A stretch of DNA of 61,840 nucleotides from Candidatus Epulonipiscium viviparus (lineage in GTDB: Bacteria; Bacillota; Clostridia; Lachnospirales; Cellulosilyticaceae): NCBI RefSeq assembly GCF_000171335.1, contig NZ_ABEQ01000006.1, positions 1 through 61,840 of the forward strand, given 5' to 3'. The stretch's first letter is position 1. Each line of letters starts with the position of its first letter. The position numbers and the translations under genes are program-made. This document shows positions 16,477-25,306 of this stretch, one piece after another. The notes beneath the pieces were generated by a model. That model saw nothing but the letters and a program-made list of their open reading frames with translations. It made no database searches and was not told the DNA's origin.

Positions 16477-16587
16477 AAAATTATAAAAAAGTTTATATAT
16501 TTATGTATAATTTCGGAATATATGATAAATAATGAAAATTGTGAGTGGATTTTTAGATTTTTACAAATTTTAGGAGACGATTTAATC

Positions 16588-17262
16588 ATGAAGAAAGTTC
16601 TTTTAATAGCAGCAATTGCTATAACGATTAACATACCTTCGTTAGGGAACAGTATTTTTCCGGCAGCAATCGGATTTAGTGGAACTGTGGTAGATACTAA
16701 TGTAAATATCAGAATGAGCCCGAATTTGAATGCCAATATTGTAGATACCGTATCTACTAGCGATGTAAAAATTTTGGGCCAAAATAATGGCTGGTACCAA
16801 ATTGTATTTGCAGAAGATGTGGCCTGGGTTAGTTCGACATATGTGGATACTGACTATGCGGAATATATTCCTAATACATTTACAAAGGGAGAGCAAATTA
16901 TAAATTATGGCCTAAACTTCATTGGAACACCATATGTTTGGGGTGGAAACAGCCTTACAAGAGGCGTTGATTGCTCTGGATTTACAAAGGGAGTATATGG
17001 GGCTTTTGATATAGAGATCAGCCGTGTTTCGTATCAGCAAGCAAACGACGGTGATTATGTAGAAAAGAGCGATTTAGAAACTGGAGATCTTGTATTCTTC
17101 GATACGAGTGGGATTAACAATGGAAACATATCTCATGTTGGAATTTATATGGATAAAGGTAAATTTATCCATTCTGACGGAACAAAAGGCGTTATGGTTA
17201 GCAGCTTAAGTAGTCCGTATTATTCTCAAAATTATGTTAAAAGTGTTAGGGTAATTCATTAA
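16588..17262 (+). CDS. Secreted SH3b-NlpC/P60 cell-wall endopeptidase
   Basis: A 224-residue exported protein. The start is the ATG 10 nt after TAGGAGA; it gives a normal signal peptide (MKKVLLIAAIAITINIPSLG, then a region ending near PAAIG). Residues about 30-90 are a bacterial SH3 domain (VDTNVNIRMSPNLNANIVDTV, NNGWYQIVF, DVAWVSSTYV). Residues about 105-224 are NlpC/P60: GTPYVWGGNS, catalytic Cys in RGVDCSGFTKG, catalytic His in ISHVGIYMDKG, and a downstream KFIHSDG. It would cleave peptide cross-bridges in peptidoglycan during growth or division. Confidence 0.85.
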   Translation: MKKVLLIAAIAITINIPSLGNSIFPAAIGFSGTVVDTNVNIRMSPNLNANIVDTVSTSDVKILGQNNGWYQIVFAEDVAWVSSTYVDTDYAEYIPNTFTKGEQIINYGLNFIGTPYVWGGNSLTRGVDCSGFTKGVYGAFDIEISRVSYQQANDGDYVEKSDLETGDLVFFDTSGINNGNISHVGIYMDKGKFIHSDGTKGVMVSSLSSPYYSQNYVKSVRVIH

Positions 17263-17270
17263 TTGACCCC

Positions 17271-17298
17271 TTGCAAAATTAAAAATGTTTGATAGTAT
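17271..17298 (+). promoter_or_regulatory. Promoter of the iron alcohol dehydrogenase gene
   Basis: TTGCAA at 17271-17276, 16-bp spacer, TAGTAT at 17293-17298. It lies between the hydrolase stop codon and the TGGAGGG ribosome site. Confidence 0.4.
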
Positions 17299-17331
17299 TA
17301 AACTGTTACTATTTTAATTTTGGAGGGACTT

Positions 17332-18477
17332 ATGAATTTTAGTTATTATATGCCAACGAAAATATTTTTTGGACCGGATTCATTAGACAATTTAGCGCAG
17401 CTGGCGTTGCCGGAGGGAAAGGCTCTAATTGTTACTGGCGGAACTTCAACTACTAGGCTAGGATATGTGGATAGGGTTAAAAATCTTTTGCAAGAGGCAG
17501 GAAGAGAGTCGATAGTATACGACAAAGTACAGCCAAACCCAACAGTTGAGTCTGTGAGAGAAGCCTCAAAAATAGCACGCGAGAATCAATGTGGATTTAT
17601 TGTGGGGCTTGGAGGAGGGTCTTCTTTAGATGCGGCAAAGGCAGTTGCAATTATGTGTACAAACGATGGAGATTTGTGGGACTATATTGGAAGCGGCACA
17701 GGCCTTGGAAATCCTATGAAAGAAATGCCATTACCTATGATAGCGATAACAACAACTGCAGGCACAGGAACAGAAGCCGACCCGTGGATGGTCATTACAA
17801 ATGGCAAGGAAAAAATTGGATTTGGAGATTTTGATAAAACATTTCCGTTATATTCCATAGTGGATCCAAAACTGATGGTTTCTATTCCGGCACATTTAAC
17901 AGCATATCAAGGGTTCGATGCGCTATTTCATTCGTTGGAAGGATATATAGCAAATACGGCTAATGTGATGAGTGATTTATTTGCGCTTGAGTCAATTAGA
18001 TTGGTGGGCAAATATCTTCCTATTGCAGTGAAAAATCCAGAGGACATAGAAGCTCGCGGATACGTTGCTCTTGCTAATACCTATGCGGGGTTTGTAGAAA
18101 GTTTATCATCTTGTACGTCGGAGCATTCAATAGAGCACGCTCTTTCGGGGTTCCATCATGACTTACCTCATGGGGCAGGATTGATAATGGTATCATTAGC
18201 ATATTTTGAATTTTTCAATAAAGTTGTTCCAGATAGAATGATAGATATGGCAAAAGCACTTGGAAATGAAAATGGCGATATTGTGGAAGCGCTTGCTAGC
18301 TTGCAAAAGGCTTGTGGAGTAGATAATTTAAAAATGAGTGAGTTTGGTATTACAAAAGAGTTGTTTGCAGAGTATGCAAAGCATGCGCAAGAGGATATGC
18401 CAGGTCTTTTTGCAACTGATAGGTGTCAATTAACAACAGAAGATATAATCGAAATATTAGAAAAGTCTTTTAGATAG
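17332..18477 (+). CDS. Iron-containing alcohol dehydrogenase
   Basis: A 381-residue group III dehydrogenase. NAD-binding GLGGGSSLDAAKA (about residues 91-103), TTAGTGTEADPWMVI (about 145-159), and metal-ligand region with His in FDALFHSLEGY, EHSIEHALSG and FHHDLPHGAG. The ATG 5 nt after TGGAGGGA is the start; a TTG 12 nt upstream overlaps the site. The family reduces aldehydes or oxidises primary alcohols; butanol-dehydrogenase-like members are common in fermenting clostridia. Substrate not predictable. Monocistronic between its own promoter and terminator. Confidence 0.85.
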   Translation: MNFSYYMPTKIFFGPDSLDNLAQLALPEGKALIVTGGTSTTRLGYVDRVKNLLQEAGRESIVYDKVQPNPTVESVREASKIARENQCGFIVGLGGGSSLDAAKAVAIMCTNDGDLWDYIGSGTGLGNPMKEMPLPMIAITTTAGTGTEADPWMVITNGKEKIGFGDFDKTFPLYSIVDPKLMVSIPAHLTAYQGFDALFHSLEGYIANTANVMSDLFALESIRLVGKYLPIAVKNPEDIEARGYVALANTYAGFVESLSSCTSEHSIEHALSGFHHDLPHGAGLIMVSLAYFEFFNKVVPDRMIDMAKALGNENGDIVEALASLQKACGVDNLKMSEFGITKELFAEYAKHAQEDMPGLFATDRCQLTTEDIIEILEKSFR

Positions 18478-18485
18478 TAATTTTG

Positions 18486-18513
18486 GGATACCTTGTTGTG
18501 GTATCCTTTTTTT
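18486..18513 (+). terminator. Intrinsic terminator after the alcohol dehydrogenase gene
   Basis: GGATACC pairs perfectly with GGTATCC across TTGTTGT... loop and is followed by T7. Confidence 0.9.
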
Positions 18514-18544
18514 ATATAAGAAATCTAGAAAGGAATGAGGATTT

Positions 18545-19216
18545 ATGCGCAAGATTGTTGTTGTGCTATTTACGGTTATATTTATGAATTGCTATTGTTT
18601 GGGCATACCAGAAGATGAAGCAGTTGTGAAGGACGCAACTGAAGGAGACATGACAGAAGAAAAAATGAAAAATGCGTTAAAGGGTGAAACTCAAATTGCT
18701 AATGTCATTATAAAAAAGGTTCAAATTAATCCGAGAAGGTTATTTACTTTAGATACTGCAACTAATGCTCCATTAACTTTTGAGCTTCCAAATGATACGC
18801 AAATCTTTTCGAGAATTTTATATGAAAATTGTGCATTCACTAATTTAAAAAAAGATATGGTATTAATTGTAGAATATGAACAACTAGAAGATGGATTGGT
18901 TGCAAAAAATATAGAGGTGCTTAAAGGACTTAGTACCTTAATAGAAGGATTGGCTATTGGAATTGTAAAAGAAGTAAATTTAAAGCAAGGATATATTTTG
19001 TTAAGTAATGCGTCCATTGATGACAAAAAATTTGACGAACTTTTAATTTATATAGATCAGTTTACTAAGATACGAACTAGCAAGGATACTACATTATTGA
19101 GTAAAAATATATTAAAAACAGGTCAAGAATTGCGTATAATTACAAGTGGATTATTTACTAATTCAAATCCGCCGGAAACGGTAGGGTTAGAAGTTATTTT
19201 AATTCTTTTGCAGTAA
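18545..19216 (+). CDS. Exported protein of unknown function
   Basis: A 223-residue protein I do not recognise. Residues 1-20 (MRKIVVVLFTVIFMNCYCLG) look like a signal peptide; a Cys at 18 lies in a weak lipobox-like context. The mature part is rich in short beta-like segments (IANVIIKKVQINPRRLFTLD, GLAIGIVKEVNLKQGYILLS) that look like two copies of an OB/beta-sandwich pattern, as in small clostridial export proteins. It sits alone, about 60 nt upstream of potA, and could be cotranscribed with the polyamine transporter. Ribosome site AAAGGAATGAGG. Confidence 0.6.
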   Translation: MRKIVVVLFTVIFMNCYCLGIPEDEAVVKDATEGDMTEEKMKNALKGETQIANVIIKKVQINPRRLFTLDTATNAPLTFELPNDTQIFSRILYENCAFTNLKKDMVLIVEYEQLEDGLVAKNIEVLKGLSTLIEGLAIGIVKEVNLKQGYILLSNASIDDKKFDELLIYIDQFTKIRTSKDTTLLSKNILKTGQELRIITSGLFTNSNPPETVGLEVILILLQ

Positions 19217-19279
19217 TTTACAATTCTGGAAATAGGTGTATAATAAAGTTGTGAAACTTTTTCGAGAAAGGAGAACAGA

Positions 19280-20332
19280 GTGGAAGACTTTATTATAAGG
19301 GTAGAAAATTTATCGAAAACTTTTGAAGACGGTATACCGGTTTTAAGTGACGTAAACATCAACATAAGAAAAAATGAATTTGTTACTTTATTAGGACCTA
19401 GTGGTTGCGGAAAAACAACATTGCTGAGGATTTTGGGAGGATTTGAAGAGCAAACAGCAGGCGATGTTTATTTTGAAAACATATTGGTTAAGGGCATCCC
19501 TCCATACAAAAGAAAGCTTAATACTGTATTTCAAAAATATGCCTTGTTTCCACATATGAATGTTTCAGAAAATATAGCATTTGGTCTCAATATTAAGAAA
19601 ATAGATAAGGCTATTATTCAGCAAAAAGTAACAGAAATGTTGCAGTTAGTAAATTTGCAAGGATTTGAAGCTCGAAAAGTTACTTCGTTAAGTGGCGGGC
19701 AGCAGCAAAGGGTGGCTATTGCACGTGCGTTGGTAAATGAACCCGAAGTATTGCTACTGGATGAGCCTTTGGGGGCATTAGATTTGAAGCTTAGAAAAGG
19801 TATGCAAATTGAATTGAAGAAAATTCAGAAAAAGCTAGGCATCACATTTATTTTGGTAACGCACGATCAAGAGGAAGCGCTGACTATGTCTGATACCGTT
19901 ATTGTTTTTAAGGGAGGAAAAATTCAGCAAATTGGATCTCCTGCAGATATATATAATGAGCCAGAAAATGCTTTTGTGGCAGATTTTATTGGAGAGAGTA
20001 ATATATTAGAGGGGGTTATGATAAAAGATTATTTGGTGAAATTTGATGATATAGAATTTGAATGTGTTGATGCAGGTTTTGGAAATAACGTTGCTGTGGA
20101 TGTGGTAATTAGACCCGAAGATTTTCGAATTTTTGTAGATGATACTGGAAGGTTGGCGGGTAATGTTGTTGGAGTTACATTTAGAGGTGTACATTATGAA
20201 ATGGAAATTGAGTCTGGAGACAGGGTATTTGTAGCGCACTCCACAAAAATGTTTCCTGTTGGAGCAAGTGTAAGCTTGGACTTAGAACCGGAGGATATTC
20301 ATATTATGTGTAAGGAGGGTCAAAATGAATAA
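19280..20332 (+). CDS. potA: Spermidine/putrescine ABC transporter ATPase PotA
   Basis: A 350-residue ABC ATPase: Walker [10 protein letters not shown] (about residues 39-47), Q-loop in [10 protein letters not shown], signature LSGGQQQR, Walker [13 protein letters not shown], switch His in VTHDQEEA, and a C-terminal TOBE domain. The start is GTG, 7 nt after AAAGGAG. It overlaps potB by 8 nt. With the permeases and binding protein that follow it drives ATP-dependent polyamine import. Confidence 0.9.
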   Translation: MEDFIIRVENLSKTFEDGIPVLSDVNINIRKNEFVTLLGPSGCGKTTLLRILGGFEEQTAGDVYFENILVKGIPPYKRKLNTVFQKYALFPHMNVSENIAFGLNIKKIDKAIIQQKVTEMLQLVNLQGFEARKVTSLSGGQQQRVAIARALVNEPEVLLLDEPLGALDLKLRKGMQIELKKIQKKLGITFILVTHDQEEALTMSDTVIVFKGGKIQQIGSPADIYNEPENAFVADFIGESNILEGVMIKDYLVKFDDIEFECVDAGFGNNVAVDVVIRPEDFRIFVDDTGRLAGNVVGVTFRGVHYEMEIESGDRVFVAHSTKMFPVGASVSLDLEPEDIHIMCKEGQNE

Positions 20333-21149
20333 TAAAAAATATTTGATTGCCCCGTATGTAATATGGAGTTTTATATTTGTTATGATTCCCCTGATTTTGC
20401 TAATTGTGTATAGTTTTACAGAGCAAGTAGATGGTAAGTTTATTTTCAGTTTGGATAGTTATGCTAAATTTTTGGATCCGCTATATGTAGACGTGCTGCT
20501 AAGATCGTTTAGATTGGCTTTTATTACAACTATCGTGTGTTTTGTTGCAGCGTATCCGTTGGCGATGATTTTAAATTCAAAAGAGTTTTCGAATAAAACC
20601 ATAATACTTATTTTGATTGTTTTACCAATGTGGATGAACTCGCTGATGCGAACATATGCTTGGATGATATTGCTAGAAAATAAAGGCGTAGTAAATACTA
20701 TTTTGAATTTTTTGGGAATACCAACGCAACAATTTTTATATGGAGAAAGCGCGATAATTTTTGGGATGATCTACAACTTTTTTCCATTTATGATTTTGCC
20801 TATATATAATTCGATTTCTAAAATTGATAATGCGCTTATAGAGGCATCGTATGACCTTGGTGCAAATAAATTTGTGACATTTAGGCGAGTAATATTGCCA
20901 TTGTCGATGCCAGGAGTAATTACGGGCGTGATCATGGTATTTATGCCGTCGCTGACAACTTTTATGATCACTAGATTGCTAGGTGGTGGACAGGTAGTTT
21001 TGATTGGAAACATGATAGAAGAACAATTTACAAGAACTAATAACTGGGGATTTGGCTCTGCATTATCTATGATTTTGATGGCAATCATACTAGTTTCGAT
21101 TGTATTTTTCTCTAAGAATGAATCGCTGGACAAGGGGGGACTAGTATAA
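20325..21149 (+). CDS. potB: Polyamine ABC transporter permease PotB
   Basis: A 274-residue permease with six hydrophobic helices and the ATPase-coupling EAA loop [26 protein letters not shown] (written as positions about 163-188). [10 protein letters not shown] near residue 107 is typical of PotB. Ribosome site AAGGAGGG lies within potA. Its stop codon overlaps the ATG of the small ORF that separates it from potC. Confidence 0.9.
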   Translation: MNNKKYLIAPYVIWSFIFVMIPLILLIVYSFTEQVDGKFIFSLDSYAKFLDPLYVDVLLRSFRLAFITTIVCFVAAYPLAMILNSKEFSNKTIILILIVLPMWMNSLMRTYAWMILLENKGVVNTILNFLGIPTQQFLYGESAIIFGMIYNFFPFMILPIYNSISKIDNALIEASYDLGANKFVTFRRVILPLSMPGVITGVIMVFMPSLTTFMITRLLGGGQVVLIGNMIEEQFTRTNNWGFGSALSMILMAIILVSIVFFSKNESLDKGGLV

Positions 21150-21277
21150 TGAATAATGAAAAAAAATATGTAGGCGCAATTATGACTGTTCTATACGCAC
21201 CTACTGTTGCTTTGATAGCATTGGCGGCTAATTCAGCTAGAAAGAACTCTTCAAAGAATAGAGGGGAGCGTAGATAG
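21149..21277 (+). CDS. 42-residue ORF resembling a copy of the PotC N-terminus
   Basis: The ATG overlaps the potB stop (TAATG) and the stop codon overlaps the potC GTG start, so it fits the operon with no spare bases. The product begins [18 protein letters not shown] and continues LIALAANSARKNS; PotC begins MNNLKRIYLGIIIAILYAP and continues LIAFSFNSSKTTS, so most of the first helix is shared with one gap. After that the small ORF ends in the basic tail SSKNRGERR. It is either a vestige of a partial potC duplication or a small one-helix protein that could bind the transporter. Ribosome site AAGGGGGGAC. Confidence 0.6.
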   Translation: MNNEKKYVGAIMTVLYAPTVALIALAANSARKNSSKNRGERR

Positions 21278-22062
21278 TGAATAATTTGAAAAGAATTTAT
21301 CTGGGGATAATCATAGCGATTTTATACGCACCGATTTTGGTGTTGATAGCCTTTTCATTTAATTCATCAAAAACGACAAGTTGGCAAGGCTTTACTTTAG
21401 ATTGGTATACACAGATTATGCAAAATTCTAGCCTTCAATCTGCATTACAATATACCTTGATTGTCGCATTAGTTTCGTCTATAATTTCAACGATAATAGG
21501 AATTATGGCAGCGATAGTAATCAATAAGCTTCGGGGGGTAAAGCGGAGACTCATAATGGCAGTAACGTATATTCCGCTATTGAGTCCAGATATCGTAATT
21601 GGTATTTCGCTGATGATGCTATATTCGACACTGCAAATACCGTTTGGGTTAACAACACTAATACTGTCGCATATTACGTTTAGTACGCCATATGTAATAT
21701 TGTCGATAATGCCTAGGCTTATGCAGTTAAATCCAAATATGTATGAAGCAGCGCTAGATGTGGGGGCAACGCCGTTTTATGCCTTTAGAAAAGTAATTTT
21801 GCCAGACATTATGCCTGGGGTTATTGCAGGCGCGTTTATTGCGTTTACGATGTCGATCGACGATTTTGTAGTAAGCTTTTTTAATACAGCATCGGGAGTA
21901 AATACGCTTTCCATTCAAATTTATTCTATGGCAAGGCGTGGGGTAAGTCCAGAAATTAATGCGGTATCAACATTGATTTTCTTGGTAATTGTAACAATTT
22001 TAACAATCACAAATATTAAGGCAAGTAGAAAAGTAAGATTAGAGGGGGGTCAAAAGTATTGA
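21277..22062 (+). CDS. potC: Polyamine ABC transporter permease PotC
   Basis: A 261-residue permease with six helices; EAALDVGATPFYAFRKVILPDIMPG (about residues 165-189) is the EAA coupling loop, and SIDDFVVSFF is a PotC hallmark. It starts at a GTG preceded by GAGGGGAG, overlapping the stop of the small ORF upstream, and overlaps potD by 4 nt. Confidence 0.9.
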   Translation: MNNLKRIYLGIIIAILYAPILVLIAFSFNSSKTTSWQGFTLDWYTQIMQNSSLQSALQYTLIVALVSSIISTIIGIMAAIVINKLRGVKRRLIMAVTYIPLLSPDIVIGISLMMLYSTLQIPFGLTTLILSHITFSTPYVILSIMPRLMQLNPNMYEAALDVGATPFYAFRKVILPDIMPGVIAGAFIAFTMSIDDFVVSFFNTASGVNTLSIQIYSMARRGVSPEINAVSTLIFLVIVTILTITNIKASRKVRLEGGQKY

Positions 22063-23093
22063 AAAAATTTAGTATTTTGTTATCTTTGGGGTTAATGCTA
22101 GCTTTGGCTGGATGCAGTGGAGAAGCTGCAGAAGTAGTTAAAGTTTATAATTGGGGCGATTATATTGATGAAAGTACCAATCGAATGTTTGAAGAAGAAA
22201 CGGGCATTAAGGTGATATATGAGGTGTTTCCAACAAATGAAGAGATGTACGCAAAAGTAGCGAATGGAAATGCGGCATATGACGTGATTATCCCTTCTGA
22301 CTATATGATCGAAAAAATGATAAATGAAGACTTGCTTGCAAAGATAGACAAAACACAGATTTCAAACTACGATTTGATAGATAGAGAATTTATAGATTTA
22401 CCCTATGATCCAAACAATGAATATTCTGTGCCATACAGCTGGGGAACTATGGGAATCGTATATAATCCAACTATGATAGATGGAGAAATTGATCAGTGGG
22501 CAGATATGTGGGATCCCAAATACAAAAATCAAATTTTTATGTATGACAGCGAGCGAGATTCGATTATGGTGGCGCTTAAGATGTTGGGATATTCTATGAA
22601 CACAAGAGATTTGGGAGAGCTAGAAGAAGCTAAACAAGCGCTGATAGAACAGAAAGAATTGGTTTTAGCATATGTGGGAGATGAAGGAAAAGGCAAGATG
22701 GTTAATGGAGAAGCTGCGATGATGTTGGCCTGGGCAGGAGACGCAGAAATAATGAGAGTAGATAATGCCGATCTTGAGTATATAATTCCGAAAGAAGGTA
22801 CAAACTATTTTGTGGATGCAATGGTGGTGCCTAAAAACGGTGAAAATTATGATAATGCTCTAAAATATATCGATTTTATGTGTCGTCCTGATGTCGCAGC
22901 AATTAATATGGAATACATTGGATATTCGACGCCTATTTCTGAGGCCCGCGCTCTACTTCCAGACGAGATGAAGAATAGCGAAATTGCTTATCCAGATTTA
23001 AGTGAATTAAGTCTAGAAATGTTTAATGATCCATCTGACATTCTTGAGGTATATTCGAGAATTTGGACAGAAGTGAAAGCTGCAAGCAAATAA
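22059..23093 (+). CDS. potD: Polyamine-binding lipoprotein PotD
   Basis: A 344-residue solute-binding lipoprotein. Residues 1-18 are a lipoprotein signal ending in the lipobox LAGC, so Cys19 would be lipidated and the protein held at the outer face of the membrane. VYNWGDYIDES and FEEETGIKVIYEVF at the N-terminus, IIPSDYMIEKM and VPYSWGTMGIVYNP are typical of PotD/PotF. The start is a TTG overlapping the potC stop (ATTGA) after GAGGGGGG. Confidence 0.9.
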   Translation: MKKFSILLSLGLMLALAGCSGEAAEVVKVYNWGDYIDESTNRMFEEETGIKVIYEVFPTNEEMYAKVANGNAAYDVIIPSDYMIEKMINEDLLAKIDKTQISNYDLIDREFIDLPYDPNNEYSVPYSWGTMGIVYNPTMIDGEIDQWADMWDPKYKNQIFMYDSERDSIMVALKMLGYSMNTRDLGELEEAKQALIEQKELVLAYVGDEGKGKMVNGEAAMMLAWAGDAEIMRVDNADLEYIIPKEGTNYFVDAMVVPKNGENYDNALKYIDFMCRPDVAAINMEYIGYSTPISEARALLPDEMKNSEIAYPDLSELSLEMFNDPSDILEVYSRIWTEVKAASK

Positions 23094-23114
23094 GAAAAAT
23101 AGAAGGAGGTACAA

Positions 23115-23444
23115 ATGAATAAAGAATATCTTGTAGAACAAGACGATACTAATGATTCAACGGATATGATGCCACACTTAAGCCAAACTTTTGATGAAAA
23201 TCCTAGTGCGTGGACATCGTTTATATTGGGAATAGTCGCAAGTGTCGCATGGTTAATTCCTATCGCTGGGATACCAATTACTATTGTAGGAACAGTATTT
23301 GGTGCGATCAGTCAAAAAGATCCAAGAGATCGTGGTGTGGGAATAGCGGGGCTTGTGATCAATATTGTATTTATGGTATTTAGTGTAATTCAGTCTATAG
23401 TTTTGGTGTGGTTATACATCAAAAAGAAACAGCAAAATAAATAA
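23115..23444 (+). CDS. Small DUF4190-type membrane protein
   Basis: A 109-residue protein with a polar N-terminus (about 35 residues) and two hydrophobic hairpin segments: FILGIVASVAWLIPIAGIPI with TIVGTVFGAISQKDPRDRGVG, then IAGLVINIVFMVFSVIQSIV. The GxxxG-rich first segment followed by a KD-RG turn is characteristic of DUF4190. Function unknown. It follows potD by 21 nt with its own AGAAGGAGG and ends before a hairpin. Confidence 0.65.
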   Translation: MNKEYLVEQDDTNDSTDMMPHLSQTFDENPSAWTSFILGIVASVAWLIPIAGIPITIVGTVFGAISQKDPRDRGVGIAGLVINIVFMVFSVIQSIVLVWLYIKKKQQNK

Positions 23445-23452
23445 AATTTTTT

Positions 23453-23481
23453 AGAGCTATGGTATGTGTTGCTGTAGCTCT
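23453..23481 (+). terminator. Hairpin between the DUF4190 gene and the puuD-like gene
   Basis: AGAGCTA pairs with TAGCTCT around a 15-nt loop and is followed by TTATA. The T run is weak, so some read-through into the next gene is likely. Confidence 0.45.
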
Positions 23482-23518
23482 TTATACTACTACATGGTTT
23501 AGGGAGGGAGATATTTTG

Positions 23519-24226
23519 ATGCCAATTATTGGAATACCGTTAGCGACGATGACTACACCGACAAAAGAATCATATTACTTAAGCACAGAATATATACAAG
23601 CAATAGAAAAGATAGGAGCGTTTGTTGTACTATTGCCACATACTACAGATCAGGATAAAATTGTGAGACAAGTTAGCCATTGCGATGGATTTTTAATGCC
23701 AGGAGGGGATGATGTGACGCCTCATCTATATGGCGAAGAGCCGTTGACAAAATTGGGACAATGTGATGAAAAAGTGGATGAATACCATTTGCGTATAACA
23801 AAAGAAATAGTTGAACAAGATAAGCCGTTTCTTGGAATTTGCAGAGGGGCTCAAGTTTTAAATATAGCACTTGGAGGAAGCGTATATCAAGACGTAAGCT
23901 ACCATAGTGAGAACGTATTGTTGCATAGACAATCAGGGAAAAGACACGACTTGTGCCATAAAGTATATTTTCAAAAGGGAAGTAAGCTTTATAAACTTTT
24001 TGGAGAAAACATGTTGGTCAATAGCTTCCACCACCAATCTATCTCTACTCTAAGCCCCAAACTTATGATAAGCGCGGTAGCATCAGACGGAATAGTAGAG
24101 GCGGTAGAAAGTTTAATCTCAAAATTTTGTATTGGAGTGCAATGGCACCCAGAAATTATGGTATATAATCATAGTATAATGAACAAATTATTTGAAGCCT
24201 TGATAGATAGCTGCTTAGATCATTGA
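23519..24226 (+). CDS. Class I amidotransferase-like hydrolase, PuuD type (peptidase C26)
   Basis: A 235-residue protein of the gamma-glutamyl-gamma-aminobutyrate hydrolase family. It opens MPIIGIPLATMT; GFLMPGGDDVTPHLYGEEP precedes the nucleophile elbow FLGICRGAQVLN (Cys near 112), and the catalytic His-x-Glu is in GVQWHPEIM. The ATG follows AGGGAGGGAGA. Its place after potABCD suggests it removes glutamate from a gamma-glutamylated polyamine-derived amine, but none of the other puu genes are here. Its 3' end overlaps the convergent pfkB-family gene by 12 bp. Confidence 0.75.
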   Translation: MPIIGIPLATMTTPTKESYYLSTEYIQAIEKIGAFVVLLPHTTDQDKIVRQVSHCDGFLMPGGDDVTPHLYGEEPLTKLGQCDEKVDEYHLRITKEIVEQDKPFLGICRGAQVLNIALGGSVYQDVSYHSENVLLHRQSGKRHDLCHKVYFQKGSKLYKLFGENMLVNSFHHQSISTLSPKLMISAVASDGIVEAVESLISKFCIGVQWHPEIMVYNHSIMNKLFEALIDSCLDH

Positions 24227-25159
24227 TAATTTTTCGACAACGACTTGTTTACTAAGTTCCTCGACTTGTGCTGGATCTACAAAGCCAGTTGCTTCGCTGA
24301 GTGCATTAGAAGTCCCGCTTGCACTAGCAAGTTTTATAATCTGCGCTATTGGAAGTCCTCTATTTAGACCTGCCGCAAAGCCTGCAATCATAGAGTCACC
24401 ACATCCAACAGAGTTTACGGTTTTAACAGCTGGGATAACGATATTGTAAAGTTGATTTTCATATGCTACAACGCTACCGTCTTTGCCCATAGAAATAACT
24501 ACCAGCTCAATGCCTTTGTCAAAGAGGTTTTTGGCAGCAGAAATAGCTTCCTCTGTGGAGATACTTGTTTTGTCTAAAAGGTAGGCAAGCTCGTCGGTGT
24601 TAGGTTTAATCATAGTAGGTTTTATATCTGAATCTAAAGCAGATTTTAAATAGTCTTTGCTAGTATCGAGAAGTACCTTCTTGCCCTTGGCCTTGGCAAT
24701 AGCAACAAGCTCGTTATAAATTGCAGGTGAAGAGCCGGTGGGTACGCTTCCCGATATGGCAACAATATTGCATTTATCAACCAGCTTGGAATACATATCT
24801 TTAAATCTTTCTTCGTCTGCAGCAGTAACAGTAATGCCACCTTCGAGCACTTCGGTTTGAACGCCGGTAGCTTTGTCATACATATTGATACAAGTACGAC
24901 TTTCGCCATCCACATAGCAGAATTCAGCTTCAATGCCTAGTTTTTTGATCTCATTTTCTATATACTGTCCAGAAAATCCACCAACAAAACCAGTGGCAAT
25001 AACAGGCTCGCCCAATAAATGACAGACTCTAGCGACGTTGAGTCCTTTTCCTCCGGCACTAGCTTGGGTGCTTGTTGTACGGTTTACTTCACCAACCTGA
25101 AACTTGTCGATAACATATCTTTTGTCAATTGCCGCGTTTAGTGTTACTGTTAAAATCAT
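24215..25159 (-). CDS. PfkB-family 1-phosphofructokinase or tagatose-6-phosphate kinase
   Basis: A 314-residue ribokinase-fold sugar-phosphate kinase. MILTVTLNAAIDKRY is the family opening, SAGGKGLNVARV (about residues 37-48) the substrate side, and VNSVGCGDSMIAGFAAGL (about 247-264) the anion hole with the catalytic Asp. The ATG 6 nt after GGAGGTC is the start; an in-frame ATG five codons earlier overlaps that site. The members of this group make fructose-1,6- or tagatose-1,6-bisphosphate. Since galactose from agar can enter through tagatose-6-phosphate, it may serve the same diet as the GH86-like enzyme; that is inference. Confidence 0.8.
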   Translation of the reverse strand: MILTVTLNAAIDKRYVIDKFQVGEVNRTTSTQASAGGKGLNVARVCHLLGEPVIATGFVGGFSGQYIENEIKKLGIEAEFCYVDGESRTCINMYDKATGVQTEVLEGGITVTAADEERFKDMYSKLVDKCNIVAISGSVPTGSSPAIYNELVAIAKAKGKKVLLDTSKDYLKSALDSDIKPTMIKPNTDELAYLLDKTSISTEEAISAAKNLFDKGIELVVISMGKDGSVVAYENQLYNIVIPAVKTVNSVGCGDSMIAGFAAGLNRGLPIAQIIKLASASGTSNALSEATGFVDPAQVEELSKQVVVEKLSMI

Positions 25160-25194
25160 AAATATGACCTCCAATTAAAAGTTATAGTGTGTAC

Positions 25195-25223
25195 ATTCTA
25201 ATATAAAGCTACCCAATTTTCAA
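25195..25223 (-). promoter_or_regulatory. Promoter of the PfkB-family kinase gene
   Basis: On the minus strand TTGAAA, 17-bp spacer, TAGAAT, about 30 nt before the ribosome binding site. Confidence 0.55.
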
Positions 25224-25267
25224 TGTACGAAATAACAAAACTTTTACTATATATAAGGAATGAGTGC

Positions 25268-25294
25268 AACAAAATAAGGGAGATGCTATCCCCC
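25268..25294 (-). terminator. Terminator of the LplABC-type operon
   Basis: On the minus strand GGGGGAT pairs with ATCTCCC across AGC (one G-U pair) and is followed by TTATTTTGTT. It follows the binding-protein gene by about 12 nt. Confidence 0.7.
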
Positions 25295-25306
25295 TCATAA
25301 AAATTA

